Assembly: GCF_000499385.1 (NCBI RefSeq) | Contig: NW_013652540.1 | Coordinates: 1 to 64,000 of the forward strand | Length of the DNA stretch: 64,000 bases | Direction of reading: 5' to 3' | Source: Eimeria necatrix | Lineage: Eukaryota > Apicomplexa > Conoidasida > Eucoccidiorida > Eimeriidae | In this document: positions 47,201 through 59,800 of the stretch, piece by piece | Layout of the letters: each line of letters opens with the position of its first letter | Position numbering within the stretch: the stretch's first letter is position 1 | Notes under the pieces: model-generated | Told to the model about the DNA's origin: nothing | The model's database searches: none | What the model saw: the letters and a program-made list of their open reading frames with translations, nothing else | Program-made: the position numbers and the translations under genes

Positions 47201-50200
47201 TGAAGGTAAAATGGAGGCGGCGCCTGAAGCCCCTTCCGCTGCCGCCCCTCTCTCTGAATTTTTCCGGCCGCTTTTTTCCTCCCCGACCACACGTGCTTCG
47301 GACAGCTGTGATATGCGAGAAATGAGCTCCGTCTCGGCCGTCTCAGAGCCAATACTTGACAAAGGCAAAGTGAGACCCAAGCCAGCGGGCCTGGATTCAG
47401 GTATAAGCGTCCCTGCATTCATAGGCGCGTGTGCTGCTGCAGGGAGAGACTTGATCTCCTTGTCAAGTGCAGCATACAGCCTGAGCCACTTAGCTTTTGC
47501 TCCGGCAAACAGTGGATCTGTCAGAACTGCATCGTTACGCGAAAGTTCTGCATGACTAAGGATGGCTCGATGTTGCTGCCACGCTGCAATATGATGGAGC
47601 TGAGTCAGGTAAACCAAATCGCTGCAACGAATCGCCCGCGCAGTTACTGCTTCACTTGCTAACGCCGAATCGCATGGCTTGTCCTTATTCGTTTTACACG
47701 CGTGAAGGCTGAGAGATTCACCCTCAGGCGCTGGGGCACATTCCTTCACAAAGCTTGCAATGCGAGGAACAAGATCTGCGATAACCCTTCCCATGGAATT
47801 AAATGGAATGGGAAGACCCAAAAGTAGGGACAAAGTCGGCGCCAGGCCAACCTGTCGTACGCGAAGTGACCCGTAGCCGAGAATTGGTGTAGGGGAAGCT
47901 GACTGAGCTGACAGTCCGACCTTGCGGCGCGCATTATTATCACGAAGCGCACCGTGATTTTGCAAGTATGCCGGCAGACGGCCTTCAAATAGCCGAGTGC
48001 CAGGAAATAACATCTGTGCAGTGCGGGGACTCAAAATGGCAGGCAGCGTCGAAAATGACAAAAGACCAGCCTCAACCTAAAGAGCGAAACCGCACATAAA
48101 GGCGTCAAAGGCCCAAAAGGGGTGAAAGCAAATATGTAACAGTTTACAACTGTATCAGTTGACGATATCAGCTGTTCTATCAGTTGACTATATCAGCTGT
48201 TCGACTAACTAACAAAGTCGATTAAAGGAACAGCAATTTGTCACTATTCTCTTCTTGCTTGCACCTACTTCTTCGCTGCTTCCACCTCCGTGAGACCCAG
48301 TTTCTGTCATTCCATGGTCTCCAAAAACGAGGAAAAGCGTGTTCTCAGAAGCCGCAGATTTCGAATTCGGCTGTTGCTTAAGGACCATTTTCAGCGCATC
48401 TTTAAGCATGCTGTTTACTTCCGTCAACTTCTTCTGCATGAGCTCGGAATCGAGGACCGCCGCGTGGCCTACATGATCAACGCCTAGAGTGTGACCAACA
48501 AGGAATGCCCAGTCGTCCTTCCTATGGAACAAAGCACCGCCATCAATTTCAACAAACACCACCACAATGCGACCTCTGTCGGCATCTCTTGTGGGGAATC
48601 AAGATATTAATACCAAATTCAAAACCACTGCTACAGTAGCGCAGCATATTTCATCATATCACAGGCTGCGCAACGTTGGCGCAAAACACCACTACCATGT
48701 CGCTCGCAAGATACTGACGCATTATCCTCATTCGCGACCTGTAGCCATGAAACAAAGTACAATTCTGTTTAGTCATAAATCGCCATGTACGCAAGGTAGA
48801 TGCACAAAATTCGCGAGTGTAGATAGCGGCATGGCTGCTCGCTGACATGACTTACGCGAATTCCCTTGGAAGACTAGAGGCAACTCCATCATCAACCGTA
48901 TGCAAATCCTGAATATTCAGTGAGGGGAACAGGTGCATGCGAGTCAGAAGATGGCCGAACAATCGACCCCACGTGTCGTCTCCTGTTCCGGAGTTACACA
49001 GTACACCTCACAAAAGGGCTGCGGCCGTCTTCAAGCCGTTAACAGCTCTGAGCAATAGTAGGGAAGCGGCACTTCATGGCAATCCAGCAAGCCTACCGAG
49101 AGCAACGGACGTCCTCTTTGATGCTTTCAGCTGCAGCATGATGCTATCAACAGTGACAGCCGAGGCCGAGAACGTCTCTCTAACCTACAGCGGCGGGATC
49201 AGAACATCAATGAATAATGCGAGCAAAATGGCAGACGGTCGTTGAAAACGCCCCTCCTAAAACCAATGGGATGCACTGGAAAACAAAATAGGGGGGAGTG
49301 CGATGTAACATGCAGTGCTGTTTCTTGCGAATTCTTCAATCTTCTCGCGGGCTTTTCCGCTCGTTGCGTGTAAGTGCAGTCTTACGCTGAAGAAACTGGG
49401 CATGCTGCCTGTGGCAAGGCCAGTCACACGTTGGGTAGTGGCAGTTGGGGGGTCTGCTTCAAAGACGTAGAGTCGCGTAAAGTGATTTCCCCCCCAGTCT
49501 GGCGTAGATGACACTTCTTTCGAGTTTAAATGCGCTTCCACGGGGTCGGAGCTTTGGCCACTTCGCACTAAAGGTCTTCCGTTCCCCAATTCCTGTTCGG
49601 ACGGCAGTTCTAGCCCCAGCACGCTACACAAAAAGTGTTTCAAGTCTGCATCCGTTCGACGGAGGATGTCATGAACAAACGGCAATCGATTTCTGTAGAA
49701 AGGACGGAGCCCTGGAGGTGCTGCAGCACACTTAGCTGATGCGTCGCCTCCACAAACATTGGATGCCTCAGGGTCCCACAGCAAGAAGTCAAATCGCATG
49801 GCGTCCACTAAAAGAATAAAAACGCGGTTATATGGCGTCACTGATACCCAAGACGACTGACAGAACCTCTCCAAACAAGCTTCAGGCTTGGTAGAAGCTA
49901 AGTCGACATTTGGATCTAGAAAGTCCTTCAAGTGCAGCGCTATTGGGACAGGAGTAAGAGAATCGCCCTGTTTAGGCAATGCAGGAACAGCTCGTGGAGT
50001 TCCTGGCGTATTCGCGATATAGTAGACTCCTTCATCTTTGTTCAGGTCAAGCTTAGCTGGGTCCAAATGGGGGAACAGTGGAGGAAACGGCAACTCGCGT
50101 CCATTGCTGACGTACGGCAAATCATCTCTTGAGAGAAAGAAACCATTAATAAAAAAAAGCGTACCAACAGAAACCAGTGTCAGACACAACCCAATGAGTA

Positions 50201-50405
50201 AAGCAAGTCGCCAAAATAAGTCTGCACGTGGATTCGGCGGGTGAGCGTCATCATGCGTTTCCAGTTCATCTCCGCTGAGTGAGCGCCGTCTGTGTGAAGC
50301 ATTCAAGCGCAACCCTTCCCTCATATTTGCCTTGTTCATCTCCGCGCTCTGGTGCTGCACATGAATGCGCGTGTGGTCACTCTCCTCCCGGCGTTGAGTT
50401 AGCAT
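44241..50405 (-). CDS. PIGO: GPI ethanolamine phosphate transferase 3 (PIG-O)
   Basis: Eight exons on the minus strand: 50405-49386, 49184-49097, 48982-48856, 48521-48269, 48076-46440, 46250-44700, 44565-44493 and 44444-44241; all junction phases match, giving 1650 residues. PIG-O works in the ER, adding ethanolamine phosphate to the third mannose of the GPI precursor, the group later joined to protein. A signal-anchor lies at residues ~64-88. The alkaline-phosphatase-like lumenal domain shows the metal/catalytic motifs RVFILLVDAMRFDFL, ADPPTATTQRVTGLATG, GDDTWGRLF, TVDDGV, HTLGVDHVGH and FGDHGMTETGSHGG, then QVGLAPTLSLLLGLPIPF. The C-terminal half has many membrane helices. It is longer than animal PIG-O (~1,090 residues) through linkers in the membrane half. 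The transferase exons were too short to appear as long ORFs. Confidence 0.95.
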
Positions 50406-53400
50406 GGCTACCTAGGAGGTTTCTTAAGGGAGCTGCCCCAAGACAAAAACCTTCACGTAAGCAGTGCTGTTCGTGTTTCAGTACGCATCAGGAGCATGTC
50501 GTAGAAGCAAACTTTGCTCCAAAATGAAAGACTGCACTCAAGGGAAGCGGAGCAATAGGCAAAATATGCGAGATGAAGCCACCTCTGGAGAGGTCCGATG
50601 CACTCACGGCAGCCACGAGTCACCGCCTTCGCCTCGAACCACCCAGATATAAATCACGGGTTGTGGGCAAGGAGCAGCTGATTCGTGAAATACTGCAGCC
50701 TAAAGTGCGCTGGCAAGGGGCGAAATGCAGCCCCAAGCGATCTATGAGCGGGCAAACGACAACCCACTAGGGGGCCCCTTGTCTCGCTCGTACTCGACGA
50801 AGCATTGTACCTCTCTGTTCAGCTTAAAGAGACAGTCATGCGGTGTGTAGCTGCGTCTCCAGGCAGATGATGGGACATTAGGCGATGCTGCATTCCCAAG
50901 GGACGCACCCGAAAGTGGTACTACGAGAAGTGAACAGCAACGCGACCGACTCCTGGCGGAAGGGATCGGGAACAACGCTACTCACAAGGCTCCTACCAGG
51001 ACAAAAATAAATGCACATCCCTGGCTTATACCTGCAACAGCCTATTGTTTGTACAATAAACACACTGAACTGCATGCAGGCTGATTCGCAGATACAGTGT
51101 AGTGCTCGGTCGGCCAGTCAGAGCAGCGGGTGTTGTGGTAAGAAATAACAGTAGAAGAGAAACTATAAATAAGGCTATGTGTAAACAGTTCGCCGTAAAA
51201 CCCTGGTTTGGGCGAATAGCCACCCAAGTGGTGGGTCAACTGGAGAGCACCAAGACCCTGGCACTATTGGGCTGGCGCCTGGGAGGGCCTTGAGCATACC
51301 AAAGATTTCAGCGAACAAATCTAGTAGGGAGGTGGAGTTTAATTTTAAAAACACGGAAGTTTGAAAGGTGTGTGTCCATGTATGCTTGCTAGCCTCCTGT
51401 AGAACCTGCACACTACGTGCTGTACTAACTGGTCCACGAAGGACAGCCGAGTTAGGAATCAGAGTGGGGTGCGTCTTTAGTATCTGCCAGCTTTGCATCG
51501 AGGATGAAAATTTTGAAGAGATTTCAAATAAGTTGCTAGATCTAATGCTTCGGAGAATTTGGCACGTAAAATCAGGACACCCAGCTGTGAGTAGTCACCT
51601 ATCTCTACAACGATGATGTATCCAGCATCACATTCGGGCTTAAAGCTAGTTTAGAATTAAATGACTGAATTCACTGTAGTGCTAGGATCTATTCAAGGGT
51701 TTTAGGGGGTAGCTGGTGCCAATTGGTCCAGCGCGGCTGCAACTTGCGAAAAATTCGGGGGCGGGGGCGTTTGTTGGTGAGGCTTGGTTGGCTAAGTCCA
51801 GTGTCAAGGCTGTCCAGCAGAAAGAAAGAAAATGGTGAATTGGTGGCCCAAACTAAGCACTAAAACAAGGGAAATCCGAAGCTAAGCTGGATCTCCCAGC
51901 ATCAGCTCTAGCGGAGCATCCTCCCGAAAGCAACAAACAAACCTTTTGTGTAATGTTCGAGCAATTTTGTTCCCGGAATAATAGTACGGTCGCGGCAGTG
52001 ATAGCTTCACTAACTCAATGCGGGCCTCCAACTTTTCATACTAGGTGTTGATTAGGTTGGGTGCGGCAGTCCCACGTGAGCATTCTACAAAATGCCCAAG
52101 GCACAGTCATAACCACACAATCTTTTGACAGAAACACAATTTCTTACGGGCTCATATGTAAGCAGCACTCAGTGCAGCTCGGAGATGCAAAGAGCTGCCT
52201 TACGGAAATTAACATTCCAATTGGGCCAACTGTCGGCCATCCGTGGGCTGCAAAGAGTTCGAGAACAGCGTGGATGCGTATACTTGTGTTCCGTATCACC
52301 TACGCTGATGAAAATTGTTCAGAAACGTTCTACCGGACAATCTTTCTGTGGGTCATGACTTGTGGGATCAGCAATTTCGTGATGCAATTCGCTGCAGTTT
52401 CGCAGCTTCATGGCTCCGCAAAGGAGGGTGGACGAGTGGATGGGCGAGCCTGCCAAGCTGTCCTACACGTGCTGCTTTGAAGAGGCACTGCATCAACGGC
52501 GCCTCCGCGTGACCGGCAAAAGACCAGCTTGTCGAGTGCAAGTTAGATCATAACTTCAAAAATTGGGCCTATGAACATGGCAACTGAAGAAGCAAGCACC
52601 TGTCCTAAGAGCGGCCGCCACACACGCACCCTCACCGCTGCATTATTTGTGAGGTGTGGGAGGCATCTTTGGTGTTTTCCGCCATCTGATGACCTTAGTA
52701 TTCCACGAATACTACGTAGCACTAATTGCTGGAGAAAGCCTTTGCGAGCCCTCAAAAATGAGGAAAGCATCGTCGGCAATTACGCTTATACATGGTGCAA
52801 AGTGCCACGCGTTGCATGCGTTTGACCTCCTTATCGACTTCTAGGAAGGTATTGCAACTGACTCTTCGGTTGCTGAGAGAGTACTCTGTAATGCACGTGC
52901 GTTTTAAGTCGCCGAGGCGAATGAGTGCGATGTGGTAGCTGGCGGCTCGCATCGCCTGCTAGTGATGCATTCCATCCTAAAGCTGCGGTGTGAACGCAGT
53001 ATGCATTCACAGGTAGGCTGTGCTTGCACTCTAACGCATTCCAAACGTATACAGTCGCGCTTGAATTCCCTATCAAATATGGCGCAGCTGCCGCCAAGGA
53101 GAGCAGATGCATCATCTGATCAATGGGAACCGAAAGGCCCATCCACTGCAACTTCTATGAAAAATCACCAGTCGCAAGTAGCCACACAAGCCGTGGCGCC
53201 AGCAGGTACTTTGTCCCACGTTCATGTAGAAGGACTCTACGGGTTCGCTTCAAACTTCCTGCGCAGCTATACGCGGGCACAGGAACAACAGACGTCAACT
53301 TGCCCCAATGCGAAAGCGATTCAATGGAACAATCATGAAAGCCCATATCACTATGACAAAAACATCCAGTAGCCGGGTGAAAATCGCCCTGAGCAAAAGC

Positions 53401-54527
53401 CTAACTTCGTGCTGCAGCCATCACGCCATGTTATTAACATTTCTGTCAAGCAAGGCAAAATCCCACCCATAAAAGTCGAGTACATCGTGTGAGGCCTTAG
53501 TGTTAGCGAACTGGTTTAAGAGATGCAGAAGTTGTGGCACAAAAAAGAAAACCCTCAAACAACCCCAAGAAGCATGCGGCAAGAACCACGTCAGTGTTCC
53601 CACGACTTTAAAGTGTTCTCAGGTAAGAGCTCCTTCTCGAAGATAATAGTCATAGCTTTCCCAAGTTCCTCTTCCCTATGCGCATCTGCGGTGCTCTGCG
53701 GAAGGAGGGGAGCAAATTCCACACACTAGACCCTGCTCATCCACATAAGAACTGGCCGCAAGAGCTTCGCTGTGGTTTTGTTGGGCCGGCATTAAAGCGT
53801 GCTACTGGCATGAATGTGCACTGTTTGCACAGGAGAAAGGAAACGCCAGTGCAAGCAAAGCAAAGCATTAGAACTTTCACGGAGGCATAACATAGTTAAA
53901 ACCGGAGTGCAGAGTCTCTTCTTAAAGGTCTTGCAGGTCTCGTTCCAAGATGAAGAGACGACTTTCATGTCAAAGCCCTCCAAACGGAAACAAATGTTCT
54001 TCCGCTGCACCGCTGACTCCATACAAACTCTTCAGGGACAAGCGATACCACAGGGCTCTCCCCGATCCGGTGGTATGTGTAGCACTCTTCTGACTTACAC
54101 ACAGCCGCGATATTGACTGAGCACTTTGTGAAAGGTTCGCTGAAATGGAAGTCGTGCACTGTCACTGAGATTTCCTCTCGCTTCCCTGTGAGGCCAGATA
54201 TTCATAAATACAAGCGAATCCAAGGCCCAGCATGCCAGTTTGCAAGTTGAGTGGCTCCGCAGGTGGGTGGTGCTACCACAAACATGCGGACCATACCAGA
54301 AAACAATCCGAATTCCTTCTTGCTTGAGACGAAGCTCATCCAACTGTAGAATGGAAAGTTCCCAAATAATTGGGGCAGTACCTCGTGGCGTGGATGTCCC
54401 AGTGCAGTAGAGCCAAAATGACGCGCAGCTTCAGTGCTGGCCCACAGTTGGACCTGATAAATCTGCTTGCTACCACATTTCTAAGTGCGTCACTCAGCAT
54501 CCAAGTAGGTGAGATCTAAGGAGCACT
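50406..54527. other. Gene-poor intergenic region (~4.1 kb)
   Basis: No open frame shows a recognisable family or consistent splice structure. A GGGGGCCCC fragment occurs at about 50768-50778. A 47-codon frame at 52410-52553 (starting MAPQRRVDEWMGEPAKLSY) looks mildly protein-like but has no support. I see no tRNA, rRNA or tandem repeat. The PIG-O promoter should lie just right of 50405. Confidence 0.5.
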
Positions 54528-55139
54528 CTACTGGGACAAGTGGGCATTGGGAACCACGGAAAGCCTCCGACTGAGCACGGAATGGCGCCTGTTGGCATCC
54601 GATGGAGGCTTGGGCTTTTCCTCAGCTGGCAAGTCTTTCCCTGGATGCTTTAACTCCAATGTCTCCTGAGTGGAATAGAGATGTTTCGGGCTGTGCGCCG
54701 CATTGCAATTGGCATTTTCGTCGTTATCTTTGCGGTTGTGCTCACGCTCGTCCTCAAGGGCACTACCTGTGCCGAGTGAAGTCGCCTCCCAGCAATTGTT
54801 GTCCTCCTTAACCCTCATTCCATTTACACGGTTGTGTTCCATAGGGCTTGGCGGTGGACTCCACTCAGCACAAGGCTCAGTCTGCGAAGCCCCAGGCGGC
54901 TCTTGCCATATCCCATGAGGTCTCTGTCTCCACGAAGGGGAAACTGTGAAGGGAAGCCGTCCTGCTCCGCCTTGTTCTGATGCCATAGATCCAGTAGGTC
55001 CCGCGTCATTGTAAGCCGTGGACCTCTCACCACCTTCCTGCTGAGACGCAGTGGGAGAGCATTTATTTGCTGCTTCAGCTTCACGGCCTGGAGTCAAAGT
55101 AGGCGATAAGAAGGCGATGCTATCCCTGAAGTGCAGCAT
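54528..55139 (-). CDS. Hypothetical Ser/Pro/Glu-rich ORF
   Basis: About 203 codons from ATG at 55139, or an exon entered at the CTTCAG acceptor near 55128. Composition is polar and disordered-looking (SLGTGSALEDEREHNRKDND; ANRRHSVLSRRLSVVPNAHL). No domain recognised. It follows the small gene at 55316-55746 on the same strand. An open frame of this length in ordinary composition is suggestive only. Confidence 0.35.
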   Translation of the reverse strand: MLHFRDSIAFLSPTLTPGREAEAANKCSPTASQQEGGERSTAYNDAGPTGSMASEQGGAGRLPFTVSPSWRQRPHGIWQEPPGASQTEPCAEWSPPPSPMEHNRVNGMRVKEDNNCWEATSLGTGSALEDEREHNRKDNDENANCNAAHSPKHLYSTQETLELKHPGKDLPAEEKPKPPSDANRRHSVLSRRLSVVPNAHLSQ

Positions 55140-55315
55140 GAGGACAAACACATAGCAACATGCTCGACACGCTGTGTAGTAAACGGATGTGTTTACACGT
55201 CATAGCAAACTGTCGAAGTATGCTCCAAAGTCACTGAAAGCGACAAGGCTCTCTCGGAGAACCGCTGGCGTATTCGAGCCCGCATTACGCTGGACAAGGA
55301 GCGCACGATGATGGC

Positions 55316-55746
55316 TCACTCATCGTCGGGGTCGTATAAGTCTGCCAGTTGGCGGCGCAGCACTGCCAGCTCCAAATCCGAGTCACCTCGGAGCATCATC
55401 AATTGAAATTGATGCATAAGTTTCTGTCGAAGTTGCTGTCGCTGTTCACCTTGCTGGGACAAGTGGGCAGCTGCCTCTTTGCTGGCTCTTTCGTGCTCGT
55501 CAAGCATGTAAAGCTGGACCTGCGCAGAAACGCTCCTTCCCAGCCTTATAACACAGTGACAAACGCAGAACTTCACGGACTTTCGTGGCGATGCACATGG
55601 TGTGTCTCTTATGTCAGAAATAGCACACTGGATGAGCTGTACTGAGGTGCAGCGCCTTTAGGTGGTCTAGATTCCACTAGATAGATTGCCCGCAGCCCAC
55701 CTTGTTGAACGGAGAAAAGCTGATCCCTCGGCTTCGTCTGCGGCAT
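55316..55746 (-). CDS. Small coiled-coil protein (123 residues)
   Basis: Two exons, 55746-55701 and 55641-55316, joined in phase 1 (donor AAG|GTGGGC, acceptor CTCAG). The model starts MPQTKPRDQLFSVQQ and continues VQLIQCAISDIRDTPCASPR. The C-terminal ~65 residues are a strongly helical, Gln/Leu-rich coiled coil (YMLDEHERASKEAAAHLSQQ; KLMHQFQLMMLRGDSDLELA) ending in an acidic DPDDE. A second in-phase intron (about 55520-55574, 55 nt) is possible but short. No family recognised. The open frame extends upstream of the ATG, so the start could be further right. Confidence 0.5.
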
Positions 55747-56814
55747 TCTGACTGCTGTGTTCCACTGCTGTTTCGAAGAATTGACTTCCGACGTCTCTCG
55801 TGTGGCACGGTGCCTGCAGAAGGCAAGCAAGCATGTGGGTCGACAAAGAATGTGGCCTTCTACATCAAGGGCTGATAGACACAGATACAGATCAACCACT
55901 TCTACTGAATAAAGCAGCACTGCCGCGCGAGATGCAAAGACGTATCAATTACATCAAAGCGACCACGAAGCAATTTTGCAAAACCCTGACTGCCTTTCAT
56001 TGGGTAGAGTAGCCAAGCCATTCACGAAGTAGCAATGACATACCCTAGCGGCCCATAGTGGTATCTGTCGCCACTACCCAAAGGCCCTAAATCTTACCGT
56101 GCACTTGGCGAGCAGCCATTGGGACAACACGCTGCTCCACCTTGGTAAAGTTAAGCCTTGAGCTTGCTGCGAAAACATTCAGCCGGAGACTGTTGATTTA
56201 CGAATGAATGACCCTACTTTAACTTGTATTAGTGGCACGTTTTTCGCAATATGTTGACACTAAGCTTACTGGTTGTCGTTGTTGTTCGGGTTTGTTCGCT
56301 GAACTTCTTCACAACGCGGAGTAAATCAGCTCGTGAATGGAAGCGCAAATCCTGCTCCACCCATCACCCCAGCTGCCAGTTCAAGCCGTTCACCGTCCTG
56401 TAGTCTATTAAAAGCTTTAGCTGTATACTTTAAGGTGGACTTAGTCTTAACGTCATGGTTTTACGGCCAAAGAGGGCTTAAAGCGAACCTACTCCCTTCA
56501 GAAACCGCGACACTTCAACCCGAAGTTCTTCTGTCGTTAGAACTTTCTCATCCTCCTCATCAACCATGACTGTTCATACACACAGCTTGTAGGGATTTAC
56601 TCAAGTGGAAGACTTGTATTTGGTGCCGGGCTATTAAGGAAAACGCAACTAGTTGCTGGAAGCCTACGGCGCGCCAAGGCGGCAGACTGCAGCTCTATCT
56701 ATACCTCGATCCCACTGTGCAACCTCTGAAACCTGTTAGAGTTCTTGGAGGAAGTTTGAAGGATAAGAAGTGCAATTGGGTCATGGGCATTTCAGACAGA
56801 GGGTAGCTCAAGCG
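55747..56814. other. Intergenic, nothing recognised
   Basis: Only short unrelated frames are seen; the interval presumably contains the promoter of the small minus-strand gene and the 3' UTR of the 1206-residue gene. Confidence 0.5.
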
Positions 56815-59800
56815 TCAAGAAAGGCAGACTCTGGATGCAGGAAAGCGCCAGTAAAGTGGGAGTGGCTCACATGGGTCAAATCCCCAAAACGAGGGTTCTT
56901 CTTTGGAAAGAGCTTTTCGATTTTTCAGCAGTTCAGCTTCACGCTGTTCCCATGCCAGCAATCTCTCCTTGCGCTGTTGTTCGAGTAACAAGTTCTGGTG
57001 CTTTTCCTGGTACTCCCGATCGCGGACCGCCCACTCCTTGTGAAGCGCTTCCCTCTTCTGTTGATGCGCTGGGACCCACTTCTCACTGCCATCCTCGAGA
57101 CTGCAGACACTCGAGGCTCGGCGCATGGAAGCAAAGGTTTCAGGCTGCTGTATTTCCAGTTCAGTGGCCACTTTCTGAAGAGACAGGCTATGTGGAGAGC
57201 TGCTGCGCCGACGGTTCTGGGGCTGCGCCGCAGTGTTGCCCCGTGGCTTCTGTGAAGAGCTTGCACCACCAGTTGTTGCAATGGCATCAATATCAATGGA
57301 CGGCTTCGCATCATGAGGGGCCGAGGCACTATCCAGATTAATGGAGTAACTGGCGCCCCTTTTGCTTCTAGCTGCTGTGTTTTCGTCAGTACCGCGTTCT
57401 TGACCATCGTCAAAATTCGCGGCGAACTTGGGGCTGCCACTGGGTGCGCACTGGAACTCCAGCTCTGGCAAACTTCCATTATTTACAATGTGTTCCTCCG
57501 TGCCATTACTATGCCCGGAAACCCCATCATTAGCTGCGGACATTTTGGCTCCTGTGTCCGTCGCGTCTGTTGACTCTACTGCAGCGGAACTTGAAAGCTC
57601 AAATTCCGAATTCATTCGGCTATCTGAGGAGCATTTAACAGAAGGGTCGTCTTGCTGTGAAGATGTCAATCCCGAGGGTTCTTGGGAGCCTGGAGGGGAA
57701 GCTGGCGTTCTAGAGCGAGAAGTCCGGACTCCACGAGCTGCTTCAACGGACTTACTGCTCACTGAGCTGCGTCCACTGCTTCCGTCTTTCTCTAAAATGG
57801 GAAGAAGACGCCCTGGCTTTGCGATAGGCAGCACTCGTACAGAGCGCCGCGCCGTTGTGCCCTGAACCAAGCAGCTACTTTTCCGTGTTTTGTCTGCTGA
57901 GGAACGTGCTGGGGTTGCTCTAGCTACGCACCTGCGCTCTGCGACTGCTGCTGCGGCCTTCGCCGCTACTGAGCCACCTATTGCCGTTGAGCCTCGCCCT
58001 CCCTTGGAAGATCCAACAGAAGAAACACCGCCCAATCTCGCCCCAAGTTTGATGCACGTAGCATTACGTGATGAAGGCAAGCACTGCATTTCTGCTTTAC
58101 TGGGAGAAGTTCCATGCCGTGGAGTCCGTCTGCGTTCTCCAGGAGCGGCACTTCGTACAATGCGTACGGGGCACGTGGCTGCGACGGGTGAGGCAGCCGA
58201 GACGGCACCGTCCTGAGAAGCGCCTGACGCGAGTGATACTGAGCGACGCACTGCGTGAGAGCTCGGGGCTGAAGGCAAACGCGAAAGCGTAGAGGCTCTC
58301 ACCATATTGCTGCGCCTTGTCACAGACCGCCTTCGTGCTGAACTAGTGGCTGCTACATAGGGCACTCTTGGCTCTGTACTACTTGGACATGACGACTTGC
58401 ATGAAAGCTCAGTCTTGGCTCCTGCGCTTCGAGAAGATCCATTACTTGCAGTTGTCGCAGGCATTTGTTGGCCTTTAGAATGCTTTTTAGCTGCAACGGT
58501 TCGCGTAGGAGTTGCACTTGATCGTCCTGCCCTTTGCCAGGGAGAAATAGAATTCTCATTCCTGATTGGTGAATTAGCTGTGGACACTTCACGCGCCTTT
58601 GTCACTCCATTAGCCGACTCCGCTTCTCTCTGACTCAGCAACTTTGCTGCGGCATTGTCAAAACTCTGACTAGGTGCTTTCAACTTTGACGCTGGGACAG
58701 TAGAGGCGCGGCGGGAAACCGCCGGCCCCTTCGCTGAAGCCTCCTGCCCAAACGGGACAGCACAGACCCTTTGCTGCGCCTCTGTTACCGTTGGCGACGC
58801 GCCTCGTCCAGGGGGACTTTTCGAAGGGCACCTGCAGCCTCTCCGACCTACAGCCTTCTTACTTGGGGTGTTCTCTGTAACCAGCAGCAAGGGCGACGGG
58901 CATCGCTGTGAGATTTTGGAGCGGATGGAAGCCCGAGCTCTACCTTCGCGAGGTTCAGGCGAGCTGAAAGGAACCCGAGGCGTCTGGAATGAGGGAAAAG
59001 AGGCTTCAGCGCCAGTTTGTGTGCGGCGAGGCGACACTCGCACGGGGCTGCTTAATGGATTACCCGCAGGGCCACTGCAGGACGGTCTGCGACCGTCAGC
59101 GGCACACGCTTGCCGTGAGTGACCCTGATGTCGTGTTTCGGCCTGAAAAAGTTGCTGAAGAGGGTGCGAGGTGGTCTTAATTGGCGACGAAGCCGGGAAG
59201 TCTGAAGGGGAAGGTGGAGGATGCTTCTGAAAGGGAGACTCTATCGTAGTGGTACTGCTGTTGTTACTTGCGCAGTTGGCCGTTGCATCCATAATGCCGC
59301 GAGTAACGCCATTTTCGCCGTTGAGTGCCACCGGTGCGGCAGCGGAGCCACGCCTAGGCGATGCTCCAGCCGAGACACCGGAGGGACCAAGGGTCTGCGA
59401 GGAAAAAGAAGAAAGACGCTTGCGGCTCTTGGGATTGGGAAGCACATCATTCGGCATGTCTCCCTTAACCTTGGCGTGTGAGGAGTCCGACGAAAACGAA
59501 TACGTGGGCGCCAATGGGCTACTGGCGCGGCGCTTGCGCGTCCCCAAACCCCTCGACGCAGCATCAGGTGACGGCAGGGTAATGGGCCCTTTTAATCGGC
59601 CAGTGGATAAATCTAACACATCCACTGCCGTTTTAGTCAAATACTTTTGTTGCTGACTCTCAGCCGCACTACGAAGCTCTGTCTGCAAGCCCTGCAGACC
59701 TTCATGTTGATGCTTCTGCGCGGCAGTGTCTTGCTCTTTCTGTTGCCCCTGGATCGTCCCACTGGGATAATCTGCCACGAGTTGCTGTAGGAGACTTGCG

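Noticed and set aside
52410..52553. 47-codon ORF starting MAPQRRVDEW
   Set aside because: Too short, isolated and without conservation or splice evidence.
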